A stretch of 64,000 bases of DNA from Mesorhizobium qingshengii (GCF_027563465.1 NZ_JAPFQA010000021.1:1-64000), one strand, 5' to 3'. Positions 16,290 to 25,900 are shown, counted from the first letter of the stretch. Program-made: numbers and translations. Notes: generated by a model not told the origin, from the letters alone.

Positions 16290-17081
16290 ATGACCAAGAA
16301 ACCGGAAAAACCAGGATCAGCCAGCATTCGCGTGCTGAAGACGCGGATCAAGAAAAAGAGCGGCCTGAAGGAATCGTCGCGCCGCTGGCTGCAGCGCCAC
16401 ATCAACGATCCCTATGTCCAGCGTTCGAAGGCTGACGGCTATCGCTCGCGCGCGGCCTACAAGTTGATCGAGATCGACGACAAGCATCATCTCCTGAAAC
16501 CCGGCATGAAGGTGATCGACCTCGGCGCCGCACCCGGCGGCTGGTGCCAGGTCGCCGCCGCGCGGACGAAATCGACGGCCGACAAACCACATGTCGTCGG
16601 CATCGACTATCTGGAAATGGACGCGGTGCCCGGCGCGCCGGTGCTGTTGATGGATTTTCTCGATCCGCTGGCGCCGCAGAAGCTGGCCGAGGCGCTGGGT
16701 GGCGATCCGGACATCGTGTTGTCCGACATGGCGGCACCCACCACCGGCCACAAGCGGACCGACCACATCCGCACCATGCATCTGTGCGAGGTGGCGGCTG
16801 ATTTCGCGCTGTCGGTCCTGAAGCCGGGCGGGCACTTCCTGGCCAAGACCTTCCAGGGCGGCGCCGAAAACGAGCTGCTCTCGATGCTCAAGAAGAATTT
16901 CCGCTCGGTGCACCACGTCAAGCCGCCGGCGTCGCGCGACGAATCGGTCGAGCTTTATCTGCTGGCAAAGGACTTTAAGGGGCGAGAGCCGCCGTCCGGC
17001 GGATCGGAACGTCCAGTGGACGTTCCGGAAGTTTCGAGCGCCCGGAGCCATGGCGAAGGGCAGGGCGAGCCCGAAGCCTGA
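16290..17081 (+). CDS. rlmE: 23S rRNA 2'-O-ribose methyltransferase RlmE (FtsJ)
   Basis: The product has 263 residues from the ATG at 16290, which fits the family start better than upstream ATGs lying inside the palindromic repeat. RlmE methylates U2552 of 23S rRNA in the large subunit A loop. The basic N-terminus with SSRRWLQRHINDPYVQ precedes RSRAAYKL, which carries the first catalytic Lys. VIDLGAAPGGWCQ (about 74-86) is the S-adenosylmethionine site, and LSDMAAPTTG carries the catalytic Asp. KPGGHFLAK carries the second Lys, and a Glu follows in ESVELY. The C-terminal tail of about 35 residues is longer than in E. coli. The order ppx-rlmE is common in Rhizobiales. Confidence 0.95.
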   Translation: MTKKPEKPGSASIRVLKTRIKKKSGLKESSRRWLQRHINDPYVQRSKADGYRSRAAYKLIEIDDKHHLLKPGMKVIDLGAAPGGWCQVAAARTKSTADKPHVVGIDYLEMDAVPGAPVLLMDFLDPLAPQKLAEALGGDPDIVLSDMAAPTTGHKRTDHIRTMHLCEVAADFALSVLKPGGHFLAKTFQGGAENELLSMLKKNFRSVHHVKPPASRDESVELYLLAKDFKGREPPSGGSERPVDVPEVSSARSHGEGQGEPEA

Positions 17082-17091
17082 GTCAGCCGGA

Positions 17092-18561
17092 TCAGTTGCC
17101 GGGCGGGCTTACCGTTTCCAGCGTTTTGGGCGTGGTCAGCCGGCCATGGCCGGAAACGGCATTGCCGGCATCGGGTGCCAGCCGGATGAAGGATAGCGAC
17201 GCCGCGGCGGAAATCGTCGCGACGATGAAAAAGGCGGTGTGGAAATCGGCCAGCGTCAGCGACCCGCCATGGATGCTCGTCGACACTTCCAGGATGCCGC
17301 CGGCCACCGCTACGCCAAGCGCGATCGACAGTTGTTGGAAGACGGCGGCAATCGGCGTCGCCTTGCTGGTGTCGGCCGCCGAAACCTCGGCATAGGCAAG
17401 TGCGTTGACGCCGGTGAAGAACATCGAGCGGATGAAGCCGCCAACCAGAAGCATGGCCAGCATCAGCAGATAAGGCGTGTCGGGGGTGAACAGGCCGTTG
17501 ACGGCGATCGACGCCGCGGCGACCAGCGAGCCGACGACCAGCACGCGGCGGAACCCGGCGCCGCGGAAGATCAGCGCCGTGACGAATTTCACCCCGATGG
17601 CGCCGATCGCCGAGACGAAGGTGATCATGCCGGACTGGAAAGGCGTCAGCCCGAAGCCGATCTGGAACATCAGCGGCAACAGGAACGGCACGGCGCCGAT
17701 GCCGATGCGGAACAGCGAGCCGCCAAGCACCGAGGAGCGGAACACCTGGTTGCGGAACAGCTCGAGTGCCAGCAGGGGATTTTTGGCGCGGCGCGCGTGC
17801 AACAGATAGAGCGCGCCCGACACCAGCCCGACCGTCACGGTGATGACCCCGACGATCGGCGGCAGGGCCGGCAGGCTGACCACCGACAGGCCGAACACCA
17901 CGCCGGATGCCGCCAGCCCGCTCAGCACGAAACCGGTGAAGTCGAGCGGCGGCGTTTCCGTCGGTTCGGTCTCCGGCAGGAAACGCGTCGCCAGCCAGAT
18001 GCCGATCAGGCCGATCGGCACATTGATCAGGAAGATCCAGTGCCAGGTGAAATAGGTCGTAATGAAGCCGCCGACGGGCGGACCGACCAGCGGCCCGACC
18101 AGCGCCGGAACGGTCAGCCATGACATCGCCGCGACGAGCTCGCTTTTCGGCGTCGCCCGAACCAGCACCAGCCGCCCGACCGGTGTCATCATGGCGCCGC
18201 CAATGCCTTGCAGGAAACGCGAAACCACGAAAGCCGGCAGCGAACCGGAAAGCGCGCAGGCGATCGAGCCGACGATGAAGACCGCGATCGCGGCGCGAAA
18301 GACACTCTTGGCGCCAAAACGGTCAGCCATCCAGCCGCTGATCGGAATGAAGATCGCCAGCGACACGAGATAGGCCGTCAACGCCAGCTTGAGCGCGATC
18401 GGGCTGGTGTGGATGTCGATGGCAATCGCCGGCAGCGATGTGGCAATCACGGTCGAATCCATGTTTTCCATGAAAAGTGCGACCGCCAGGATGAGCGGGA
18501 TGGTGCGGTTCACGAGCGTGCCCGTTTCAGAGTCTCTTTCCGGCTGGGGGCGAACCGGCAT
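17092..18561 (-). CDS. MFS transporter, DHA2-type drug exporter
   Basis: The product has 489 residues with about 13-14 hydrophobic segments. The early membrane segment contains FMENMDSTVIATSLPAIA, a typical DHA2 motif in TM1, followed by the GWMADRFGAKSVF loop (motif A). A second signature, RFLQGIGGAMMTPVGRLVL, lies in TM4-5. These identify a proton-driven multidrug exporter of the EmrB/MdtD type. There is no periplasmic adaptor (EmrA) gene nearby. It is convergent with rlmE, ending 10 bases from it, and divergent from guaB. Substrates cannot be read from sequence. Confidence 0.85.
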   Translation of the reverse strand: MPVRPQPERDSETGTLVNRTIPLILAVALFMENMDSTVIATSLPAIAIDIHTSPIALKLALTAYLVSLAIFIPISGWMADRFGAKSVFRAAIAVFIVGSIACALSGSLPAFVVSRFLQGIGGAMMTPVGRLVLVRATPKSELVAAMSWLTVPALVGPLVGPPVGGFITTYFTWHWIFLINVPIGLIGIWLATRFLPETEPTETPPLDFTGFVLSGLAASGVVFGLSVVSLPALPPIVGVITVTVGLVSGALYLLHARRAKNPLLALELFRNQVFRSSVLGGSLFRIGIGAVPFLLPLMFQIGFGLTPFQSGMITFVSAIGAIGVKFVTALIFRGAGFRRVLVVGSLVAAASIAVNGLFTPDTPYLLMLAMLLVGGFIRSMFFTGVNALAYAEVSAADTSKATPIAAVFQQLSIALGVAVAGGILEVSTSIHGGSLTLADFHTAFFIVATISAAASLSFIRLAPDAGNAVSGHGRLTTPKTLETVSPPGN

Positions 18562-18717
18562 GAGGGGCGGGTATCACGGCTGGACACGGATGTCGCATTA
18601 ATTTGCTGTCACTTTTGTGCGACCGGCAACCGTAGGTGGCGTCCTTTCGGCACCAAGTCACCTTTCCGGGAGCGTGAAATCATCGGCTTTTCATCGGCGG
18701 CGGGACGTGGTACCAGC

Positions 18718-18756
18718 CAGCGCCAATCCTGAAAGGGAAGAAACGAGTCGGCGCTG
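18718..18756 (+). promoter_or_regulatory. candidate antiterminator pairing in the guaB leader
   Basis: CAGCGCC at 18718-18724 is the exact complement of GGCGCTG at 18750-18756. The latter includes the left arm of the terminator-like hairpin just downstream. The two pairings are mutually exclusive, which is the layout of a transcription attenuator. The evidence is base complementarity only. Confidence 0.4.
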
Positions 18757-18780
18757 TCCATTCCGGTCCAGCGCTTTTTT
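18751..18780 (+). terminator. terminator-like hairpin in the guaB leader
   Basis: GCGCTG (18751-18756) pairs with CAGCGC (18769-18774) and is followed by six T residues. No rightward gene lies upstream, since the neighbour is divergent, so this structure can only serve the guaB transcript. It lies 18 bases before the guaB ATG, compatible with premature termination control. Confidence 0.5.
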
Positions 18781-18798
18781 GTATTCCGAGGGCTGGCC

Positions 18799-20301
18799 AT
18801 GGCAAAAATCATCGAAACGTCCACCGGCGCACTGGCGCTGACCTTTGACGACGTGCTGCTGCAGCCCGGTCATTCCGAGGTCATGCCAGGCGAGACCGAT
18901 GTGCGCACCCGCATCGCCGGCGACATCGACCTCAATGTGCCGATCCTGTCGGCGGCGATGGACACCGTCACCGAGGCGCGCCTCGCCATCGCCATGGCCC
19001 AGGCCGGCGGCATCGGCGTCATCCACCGCAATTTCTCGCCGGCCGAGCAGGCCGAGCAGGTGCGCCAGGTCAAGAAATTCGAATCCGGCATGGTGATCAA
19101 TCCCGTCACCATCGGCCCCGACGCCACCCTTGCCGACGCGCTGTCGCTGATGCGCACCTACTCGATTTCGGGCATCCCGGTGGTCGAGAATGGCGGCACC
19201 GGTGGCCAGAAGATCGGCCGTCTGGTCGGCATCCTGACCAACCGCGACGTGCGTTTTGCGTCCGATCCGGCGCAGAAGGTCTACGAACTGATGACTCGTG
19301 AGAACCTGATCACGGTCAAGGAGAATGTCGACCAGGACGAGGCCAAGCGGCTTCTGCACCAGCATCGCATCGAGAAGCTGGTCGTTGTCGACAAGCAGGG
19401 CAACTGCGTCGGGCTGATCACCGTCAAGGACATCGAGAAGTCGCAGCTCAACCCGCACGCCAGCAAGGACGCGCAGGGCCGCCTGCGCGCCGCCGCCGCC
19501 ACCAGCGTCGGCGACGACGGCTACGAGCGCGCCGAACGCCTGATCGAGGCCGGTGTCGATCTTCTGGTCATCGACACCGCGCATGGCCACTCGCAGCGCG
19601 TGCTGGACGCGGTGACGCGCGCCAAGAAACTCTCCAACTCGGTTCGCATCCTGGCCGGCAATGTCGCCACCGCGGAAGGCACGCAGGCGCTGATCGACGC
19701 CGGCGCCGACGCCGTCAAGGTGGGCATCGGGCCGGGCTCCATCTGCACCACCCGCATCGTTGCCGGCGTTGGCGTGCCGCAGCTTTCGGCCATCATGTCG
19801 GCGGTGGAAACCGCGCACAAATCGGGAGTTTCGGTGATCGCCGATGGCGGCATCAAATATTCCGGCGATCTCGCCAAGGCGCTCGCCGCCGGTGCCAGCG
19901 CCGCCATGATCGGCTCGCTGCTGGCCGGAACCGATGAAAGCCCGGGCGAGGTCTATCTACACCAGGGCCGCTCCTTCAAGGCCTATCGCGGCATGGGTTC
20001 GGTCGGCGCCATGGCGCGCGGCTCCGCCGATCGCTACTTCCAGGCCGAGGTGCGCGACACGCTGAAACTGGTCCCGGAGGGCATCGAAGGGCAGGTTCCC
20101 TACAAAGGACCTGTGTCTGGTGTGCTGCACCAGCTTGCGGGCGGGCTGAAAGCCGCTATGGGTTATGTCGGCGGTCGCGATCTTGCCGATTTCCGCGAAC
20201 GCGCCACCTTTGTGCGCATATCCAACGCCGGACTTCGTGAAAGCCACGCCCATGACGTCACGATTACCCGCGAAAGCCCGAACTATCCCGGCGGAGTCTG
20301 A
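18799..20301 (+). CDS. guaB: inosine-5'-monophosphate dehydrogenase
   Basis: The product has 500 residues, the normal length. IMPDH oxidises IMP to XMP with NAD+, the first committed step to GMP. The N-terminus has the family start LTFDDVLLQPGHSEV. Two CBS domains span about 95-215 (ISGIPVVE and IEKLVVVD). The catalytic loop GPGSICTTR carries Cys316, and the phosphate-binding segment includes ADGGIKYSGD. The flap has YRGMGSVGAM. The enzyme is cytosolic and tetrameric. Transcription may be controlled by the attenuator-like structure in its leader. A membrane protein gene overlaps its 3' end. Confidence 0.97.
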   Translation: MAKIIETSTGALALTFDDVLLQPGHSEVMPGETDVRTRIAGDIDLNVPILSAAMDTVTEARLAIAMAQAGGIGVIHRNFSPAEQAEQVRQVKKFESGMVINPVTIGPDATLADALSLMRTYSISGIPVVENGGTGGQKIGRLVGILTNRDVRFASDPAQKVYELMTRENLITVKENVDQDEAKRLLHQHRIEKLVVVDKQGNCVGLITVKDIEKSQLNPHASKDAQGRLRAAAATSVGDDGYERAERLIEAGVDLLVIDTAHGHSQRVLDAVTRAKKLSNSVRILAGNVATAEGTQALIDAGADAVKVGIGPGSICTTRIVAGVGVPQLSAIMSAVETAHKSGVSVIADGGIKYSGDLAKALAAGASAAMIGSLLAGTDESPGEVYLHQGRSFKAYRGMGSVGAMARGSADRYFQAEVRDTLKLVPEGIEGQVPYKGPVSGVLHQLAGGLKAAMGYVGGRDLADFRERATFVRISNAGLRESHAHDVTITRESPNYPGGV

Positions 20302-20872
20302 TCCGTACGGGTTCGGGCGAAGCCTGACAGCGACGATCCTGCGGCTACCACGCCACGCGGCCGCGCTCTGTTTCCTGTCGGCGGCGATTTTCATCGCCAT
20401 GACGGCGCTGGAATTCCTCTACTTTCGCCAGTTGAGCGGCGGCCTGCCGTCACTCGACACGCGCTTTCTCGGTTTCACGCCGGACGAGGGCATGGCCTGG
20501 CTGACGTCGCTCGGCCGGCGCGGTGGCGAGATCATTCTCGTCTGGCACTATCTGACCTTCGATCTCTTGTTCCCGGCGCTGTTGTCGATGACGCTGGTCA
20601 GCCTGGTCCTGGCAACAGGGAGGCGGTTGACGGGTTTCCGTGTGCTGCCGGGGCAGATGCAGTCGATCTTCGCGCTGGTGCTGGTGCTGCCCTACACGCT
20701 TGCCGACTATGCCCAGAACATCGCGGTGGCCAGCCTTCTGTCGGATTTCCTGTCGGCCAACCCGGATTCGCTGTCCTTCGCCTCGGCGCTGATCGTCACC
20801 AAATTCGCGCTTCTCGCCATCCCGGTCATCGTCATTGCCGTTTTCTGGCTGGTGGCGCAGAAACAACGTTGA
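20252..20872 (+). CDS. hypothetical integral membrane protein
   Basis: The frame continues upstream, but the ATG at 20252 gives 206 residues and a short cytoplasmic tail before the first hydrophobic segment; it overlaps the guaB end by about 50 bases. About four membrane helices are visible (around residues 27-50, 80-105, 130-155 and 172-200), with a loop between the first two. No enzymatic motif is recognised. The gene is co-directional with guaB and the downstream MAPEG gene (29 bases apart), so the three may be co-transcribed. The function is unknown. Confidence 0.65.
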   Translation: MTSRLPAKARTIPAESDPYGFGRSLTATILRLPRHAAALCFLSAAIFIAMTALEFLYFRQLSGGLPSLDTRFLGFTPDEGMAWLTSLGRRGGEIILVWHYLTFDLLFPALLSMTLVSLVLATGRRLTGFRVLPGQMQSIFALVLVLPYTLADYAQNIAVASLLSDFLSANPDSLSFASALIVTKFALLAIPVIVIAVFWLVAQKQR

Positions 20873-20901
20873 CCTGATCCGGCATCAGGGCAGGAGGTTC
20901 C

Positions 20902-21321
20902 ATGAACCAGACCACGATCTTCTGGCCTGTTCTGGCGCATGTGCTGCTGGTCTACATTGTCTACGGCGTCATGGGCCGGCGCAGATTTTTCGCTGTCAAG
21001 TCAGGCGAGGCCAAGGTCGGCCAGTACAAGGTGCGCTCGACCGAGCCATCATCCAGCGTCACCGTTGCCAACAATCTGATCAACCAGTTCGAATTGCCGG
21101 TGCTTTTCTACGTGCTGTGCCTGGCGCTCCACCTGACCAATGGCGTCAACTATCTGACACTGGCCCTGACGTGGATCTTTGTCGCGTCACGCTATTTTCA
21201 TGCCTGGGTTCACCTGACCAGCAACAATCTGCTCCTGCGCAGCCGCTCCTTCTTTCTGGGTGCGGTGATTCTCTTGCTCGCCTGGATATGGTTCGCGCTT
21301 CACCTGCTCGGGACCGTGTGA
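20902..21321 (+). CDS. MAPEG family membrane protein
   Basis: The product has 139 residues with four hydrophobic segments. It contains family-typical features: an N-terminal helix, the NNLINQFELPVLFYVLC segment with its conserved Asn/Glu, and ASRYFHAWVHLTSN near the third helix. MAPEG proteins (membrane-associated, eicosanoid and glutathione metabolism) include glutathione transferases, but many bacterial members are uncharacterised. It follows the upstream membrane-protein gene by 29 bases on the same strand and ends 44 bases before the convergent rnd gene. Confidence 0.85.
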   Translation: MNQTTIFWPVLAHVLLVYIVYGVMGRRRFFAVKSGEAKVGQYKVRSTEPSSSVTVANNLINQFELPVLFYVLCLALHLTNGVNYLTLALTWIFVASRYFHAWVHLTSNNLLLRSRSFFLGAVILLLAWIWFALHLLGTV

Positions 21322-21365
21322 GCGGTTACCCTTCCCTTGTGGGAGGGTCGCTTCGCAAACCTAGA

Positions 21366-22517
21366 CTAGAGATCGAACACGGCGATCTTGCGGTTGTCGA
21401 ACTTGATGCCGATCTCGCCGCGCACCAGCTTGAGCGCCGCCTCACCGAATACGGCGCGCCGCCAACCCTGCAGGGCTGGTACGTCGGCGGCTTCTCCTTC
21501 AGCCGCGATGCGATCGATGTCGTCGCTGGAGGCCAGTACCTTCGAGGCCACGCCCTCCTTTTCGGCGACGATCCGGAGCAGAACTTTCAAGAGTTCCGCC
21601 GCCGCGTTCGAGCCCTCGGGCGGCTGGAAGTTCTTTGGCAGTTTCGGCATCTGCTCCTTGGGCAGGGCAAGCGCGGCGTTGACCGCGCCAAGCAGTGCCG
21701 TTGCCGTCGAGGAGCGCTCCCAGCCCTTCGGTGTCGTGCGCAGCTTGCCAAGGGCCGCCGCGTCGCGCGGCGCCTGCTGCGCCACCTCGTAGATGGCGTC
21801 GTCCTTGAGCACCCGGCCGCGCGGCACGTCGCGTTCACGCGCCTCGCGCTCGCGCCATGCGGCCACGGTTTGCACGATCGCCAGTTCCTGCGGCTTGCGC
21901 AGCCGCATCTTCAGCCGCTTCCAGGCATCCTCGGGGTGCGGATCGTAGGTCTCGCGCGAGGTCAGGACATCCATTTCCTCGTTCAGCCAGTGGGCGCGGT
22001 CTTCCCGCGCCAGCTCGGCGCTGAGGTGCTGATAAACCTCGATCAGATGGGTGACGTCGGCCAGCGCGTAGTCGAGCTGCTTGTCGGAAAGCGGCCGGTG
22101 GCGCCAGTCGGTGAAACGCGACGACTTGTCGAGCCGCGCGCCGGTGATCCGCTGCACGAGCTGGTCGTAGGAAACACTGTCGCCGAAGCCGCAGACCATC
22201 GCCGCCACTTGCGTGTCGAACACTGGATGCGGGACGAGGTCGCCGAGGTGAACGATGATTTCGATGTCCTGCCGCGCGGCATGGAAGACTTTGACCACCG
22301 CCTCGTTGGCCATCAGCTTGAAGAACGGCTTGAGGTCGATGTCGGGCGACAGCGGGTCGATCAGCGCCGTTACGCCCGGTGCGGCCATCTGGATCAGGCA
22401 CAGGATCGGCCAAAAAGTCGTTTCGCGAATGAACTCGGTGTCGACGGTGACGAAATCCGACTTTTCGAAAGCGGCGAGAACGGTCTCGAGTTCTTTCTGG
22501 GTGGTGATGACGTGCAT
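21366..22517 (-). CDS. rnd: ribonuclease D
   Basis: The product has 383 residues from the ATG at 22517, the usual RNase D length; an ATG 36 bases upstream would add residues outside the family. The DEDD exonuclease core begins with VDTEFIRE (Asp26, Glu28). It continues with VFHAARQDIE and VSYDQLVQR, and ends with the YALADVTHL segment holding the last Asp and the conserved Tyr. One HRDC domain follows (QELAIVQTVAAWREREA...), then a C-terminal region. It trims 3' ends of tRNA precursors and other stable RNAs in the cytosol. It is convergent with the MAPEG gene. Confidence 0.95.
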   Translation of the reverse strand: MHVITTQKELETVLAAFEKSDFVTVDTEFIRETTFWPILCLIQMAAPGVTALIDPLSPDIDLKPFFKLMANEAVVKVFHAARQDIEIIVHLGDLVPHPVFDTQVAAMVCGFGDSVSYDQLVQRITGARLDKSSRFTDWRHRPLSDKQLDYALADVTHLIEVYQHLSAELAREDRAHWLNEEMDVLTSRETYDPHPEDAWKRLKMRLRKPQELAIVQTVAAWREREARERDVPRGRVLKDDAIYEVAQQAPRDAAALGKLRTTPKGWERSSTATALLGAVNAALALPKEQMPKLPKNFQPPEGSNAAAELLKVLLRIVAEKEGVASKVLASSDDIDRIAAEGEAADVPALQGWRRAVFGEAALKLVRGEIGIKFDNRKIAVFDL

Positions 22518-22593
22518 CAAATCGCTTTTGGCAAAGAGTAGGGTCTTCTTCAATTTCAGCCGGCAAGGCTTTCGTCAAGCGCCGGCACCGTCG

Positions 22594-23838
22594 TTACGAC
22601 CCCACCGGACCGTCCGGGTCGCTGTTTCTTCTGGCCAGTCGCGCGAAAACCGTCGAGGTGCGCAAAAGCGCGGTGAAGCGGCCGCGCTTTTGTGCCGGAA
22701 CGCCGGACCGGGCCTGCATCCGGTAGAGAATGACGGCGATGAAGATCGCGTAGACCAGGGCGCTGAACACGAACAGCGCGCTCGGCCCGAAATACTGCAT
22801 CGCCGTCGATGCGGCGAACGGCCCGCCAATGGCGCCGAAGGAGTAGAACAGCATCAGCGCCGCGTTGATCAGCACGAACTCGCCGGTGTCGGCGCGGTCG
22901 TTGGAATGCGCCGCCGACAGCGAATAAAGCGGCATGGCGAAACAGCCGAAGATGAAGATGATGACGAAATTAAGCGCCGGATTGCTGCCGGCGATGAACA
23001 CCAGAGCCAGTGCCGCCAGCATCGCGCAGCAGGTCGTTATCAACAGCACCCGGCGCCGGTCCCAGCGGTCGGACAGGTAGCCGAGCGGATACTGGATGAT
23101 GGCGCCGCCGAAAATGCCGACGCTGACGAAGGTGACGACATCGGCGACCGACATGCCGATCTGCTCGGCATAGACCGGCGACAGGGTGCGGAAGGCGCTG
23201 TTGGTGACGCCGACGGCGATGCAGCCGAAGCAACCGAGCGGCGAAATCCGCCAGACGCGCGCCAGGTCGAGCTTGACCTCCTCGGGCGGGATCGGGTTGG
23301 AGCGGTCGCCGAGCGAGACCGGCACCAGCGAGAGCGTGATCATGATCGACATGATGGCGAAGATGGTGAAGCCGCCGGCGCCGAAAACGGGAATCAGGAA
23401 CTGGGCGCCGGTGACGGAACCGGTGTCGACCATCCGGTAGATCGCCAGCACGCGGGCGCGATCCTTGTTGGCGACGCCGGAATTCAGCCAGCTTTCGACG
23501 ATGGTGAACAGCCCGGCGAAACAGAAGCCGCCGATAAAGCGCACCGCGCACCACATCACCGGATCGAGGACCAGCACCAGCAGCAAGGTGCCGACCGAGG
23601 CGATCGCCGCCAGCGCTGAAAACGCCCTGATATGGCCGACCGCCTTCATGATGCGGGTGATGGCCAGGCAGCCAAGCAGGAAGCCGGCGAAGTAGAAGGT
23701 GCCCATCAGGCCGATGGCGGAGGCGGAAAACCCTTCCTGCGCGCCGCGCAGTGCGATCAGCGTGCTCTGCAGCCCGTTGCCGCCGAGCAGGATGCCGGCA
23801 GCGAGAAGGAGCGGGAGCAGCGGGCGGATGGAGGACAT
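22594..23838 (-). CDS. MFS transporter, YcaD-like
   Basis: The product has 414 residues with about 12 membrane segments. Visible features are the N-terminal LLLAAGILLGGNGLQSTLIALR helix, GTFYFAGFLLGCL in TM2, a central loop with SPLGCFGCIAVG, and LGYLSDRWDRRRVLL as the second-half motif A. This pattern matches the YcaD/UMF-type major facilitators. The substrate is unknown. It lies upstream of rnd on the same strand with a 76-base gap and is divergent from aspS, whose start is about 200 bases away. Confidence 0.8.
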   Translation of the reverse strand: MSSIRPLLPLLLAAGILLGGNGLQSTLIALRGAQEGFSASAIGLMGTFYFAGFLLGCLAITRIMKAVGHIRAFSALAAIASVGTLLLVLVLDPVMWCAVRFIGGFCFAGLFTIVESWLNSGVANKDRARVLAIYRMVDTGSVTGAQFLIPVFGAGGFTIFAIMSIMITLSLVPVSLGDRSNPIPPEEVKLDLARVWRISPLGCFGCIAVGVTNSAFRTLSPVYAEQIGMSVADVVTFVSVGIFGGAIIQYPLGYLSDRWDRRRVLLITTCCAMLAALALVFIAGSNPALNFVIIFIFGCFAMPLYSLSAAHSNDRADTGEFVLINAALMLFYSFGAIGGPFAASTAMQYFGPSALFVFSALVYAIFIAVILYRMQARSGVPAQKRGRFTALLRTSTVFARLARRNSDPDGPVGS

Positions 23839-24038
23839 GAAGGGGTGATCACGTGTCGGTGATCCCTTATTGGACCATCACCTTGGCCTTTGCCAGCGGC
23901 ATTTCCCGGCAAGACCCTCTGCCGCCAGCCTCGCTTGCCTTGACAAATCCGGCCTCCCATGCGCTTTTCGCGCGAATTTTGAGGCCGGGCTTGATGCTTC
24001 GGCCTGCAACCCAGCACCCCGGACTTTTACCAATGACA

Positions 24039-25829
24039 ATGCACCGCTACCGCAGCCATACCTGTGCCCAGTTGAGAAAGAGCGACGTCGGCTCGACCGT
24101 TCGCCTGTCGGGCTGGGTGCATCGCGTGCGCGATCATGGCGGCCTACTCTTCATCGACCTGCGCGACCATTATGGCCTGACCCAGATCGTCGCCGATCCG
24201 GACTCGCCGGCCTTCAAGGTCGCCGAGACCGTGCGCGGCGAATGGGTTATCCGCGTCGATGGCGAGGTCAAGGCTCGCTTGCCAGAGACCACCAACGCCA
24301 ACCTGCCGACCGGCGAGATCGAGATTTTCGCCCGCGAGATCGAAGTGCTGTCGGCGGCCAAGGAATTGCCGCTGCCGGTGTTCGGCGAACCGGACTATCC
24401 CGAGGATATCCGCCTGAAGTATCGCTTCCTCGATCTGCGCCGCGACACGTTGCACAAGAACATCGTGGCGCGGACAAAGATCATCGCCGAGATGCGCAGG
24501 CGCATGGGCGAGGTTGGCTTCACGGAATTCTCGACGCCGATCCTCACCGCCTCGTCCCCGGAAGGCGCGCGCGACTTCCTGGTGCCGTCGCGCATCCATC
24601 CCGGCACCTTCTACGCGCTGCCGCAGGCGCCGCAGCAGTACAAGCAACTGATCATGGTGTCAGGCTTCGACCGCTATTTCCAGATCGCGCCCTGCTTTCG
24701 CGACGAGGACCCGCGCGCCGACCGACTGCCCGGCGAATTCTACCAGCTCGACCTTGAAATGAGTTTCGTCGAGCAGGACGACGTGCTGTCGACCATGGAA
24801 CCGGTGATGCGCGGCGTCTTCGAGACCTTCGCCAACGGCAAGCCGGTGACGCAGAGATTCCAGCGCATTCCCTATGATGTCGCCATGCGCAAATACGGCT
24901 CCGACAAGCCCGACCTGCGCAATCCGATCGAGATGCAGGCCGTCTCCGATCACTTCCGCGATTCCGGCTTCAAGGTGTTCGCCAACATCCTCGCCAACGA
25001 CCCGAAGGCCGAGGTGTGGGGCATTCCGGCAAAGACCGGCGGCAGCCGCGCCTTCTGCGACCGCATGAACTCCTGGGCGCAGGGCGAGGGCCAGCCGGGA
25101 CTGGGTTATATCTTCTGGCGCAAGGAGGGCGACAAGCTCGAAGGCGCCGGTCCGCTCGCCAAGAACATCGGCGAGGAGCGCACCGAGGCGATCCGCCAAC
25201 AGCTCGGCCTTGCCGACGGCGACGCCGCCTTCTTCGTCGCCGGCGACCCGAAGAAGTTCGTCTCGTTTGCGGGGGCGGCGCGCACGCGCGCCGGCGAGGA
25301 ACTGAACCTTGTCGACCGCGAGCGCTTCGAGCTGTGCTGGATCGTCGACTTCCCCTTCTTCGAATGGAACGAGGAGGAGAAGAAGATCGACTTTGCCCAC
25401 AACCCGTTCTCGATGCCGCAGGGCGGCATCGATGCGCTGAACGGCGAGGACCTGCTCGGCATCAAGGCCTTCCAGTACGATATGGTCTGCAACGGGTTCG
25501 AGATCGCTAGCGGAGGCATTCGCAACCACCTGCCCGAGACCATGGTCAAGGCGTTCGAGACGGTCGGGCTCGACCGCGCCACGGTCGAGGAGCGCTTCGG
25601 CGGCCTCTACCGCGCCTTCCAGTATGGCGCCCCTCCCCATGGCGGCATGGCCGCCGGCGTCGACCGCGTCGTCATGCTCCTGGTGGGCGCCAAGAACCTG
25701 CGTGAGATCACCATGTTCCCGATGAATCAGCAGGCCTACGACCTGCTGATGAATGCCCCTTCGGAAGCGAGCCCCCAGCAGCTTCGCGAACTGGCGCTGC
25801 GCGTCGCGGTGCCCAAGAAGGACGCCTGA
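24039..25829 (+). CDS. aspS: aspartyl-tRNA synthetase
   Basis: The product has 596 residues from the ATG at 24039 (MHRYRSH), the start seen in rhizobial AspS; an ATG two codons upstream is possible. This class II synthetase charges tRNA-Asp. The N-terminal OB fold has VRLSGWVHRVRDHGG. Class II motif 2 is FQIAPCFRDEDPRADR, the GAD insertion domain lies in the middle, and motif 3 is GGMAAGVDRVVML near the end. Many alphaproteobacterial AspRS are non-discriminating, also charging tRNA-Asn, but that cannot be decided here. A strong hairpin terminator follows at 25901. Confidence 0.97.
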   Translation: MHRYRSHTCAQLRKSDVGSTVRLSGWVHRVRDHGGLLFIDLRDHYGLTQIVADPDSPAFKVAETVRGEWVIRVDGEVKARLPETTNANLPTGEIEIFAREIEVLSAAKELPLPVFGEPDYPEDIRLKYRFLDLRRDTLHKNIVARTKIIAEMRRRMGEVGFTEFSTPILTASSPEGARDFLVPSRIHPGTFYALPQAPQQYKQLIMVSGFDRYFQIAPCFRDEDPRADRLPGEFYQLDLEMSFVEQDDVLSTMEPVMRGVFETFANGKPVTQRFQRIPYDVAMRKYGSDKPDLRNPIEMQAVSDHFRDSGFKVFANILANDPKAEVWGIPAKTGGSRAFCDRMNSWAQGEGQPGLGYIFWRKEGDKLEGAGPLAKNIGEERTEAIRQQLGLADGDAAFFVAGDPKKFVSFAGAARTRAGEELNLVDRERFELCWIVDFPFFEWNEEEKKIDFAHNPFSMPQGGIDALNGEDLLGIKAFQYDMVCNGFEIASGGIRNHLPETMVKAFETVGLDRATVEERFGGLYRAFQYGAPPHGGMAAGVDRVVMLLVGAKNLREITMFPMNQQAYDLLMNAPSEASPQQLRELALRVAVPKKDA

Positions 25830-25900
25830 TCGCGAGCTTCGGGCGATGCTTTAAAGAACCGTCCGAACCGATTCATTCGATTCGCTAAATCCACAAAAAA

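Noticed and set aside
20835..22541. Plus-strand open frame of 568 codons opposite rnd
   Set aside because: It overlaps the MAPEG gene in another frame and lies antisense to RNase D; composition is typical of a shadow frame.
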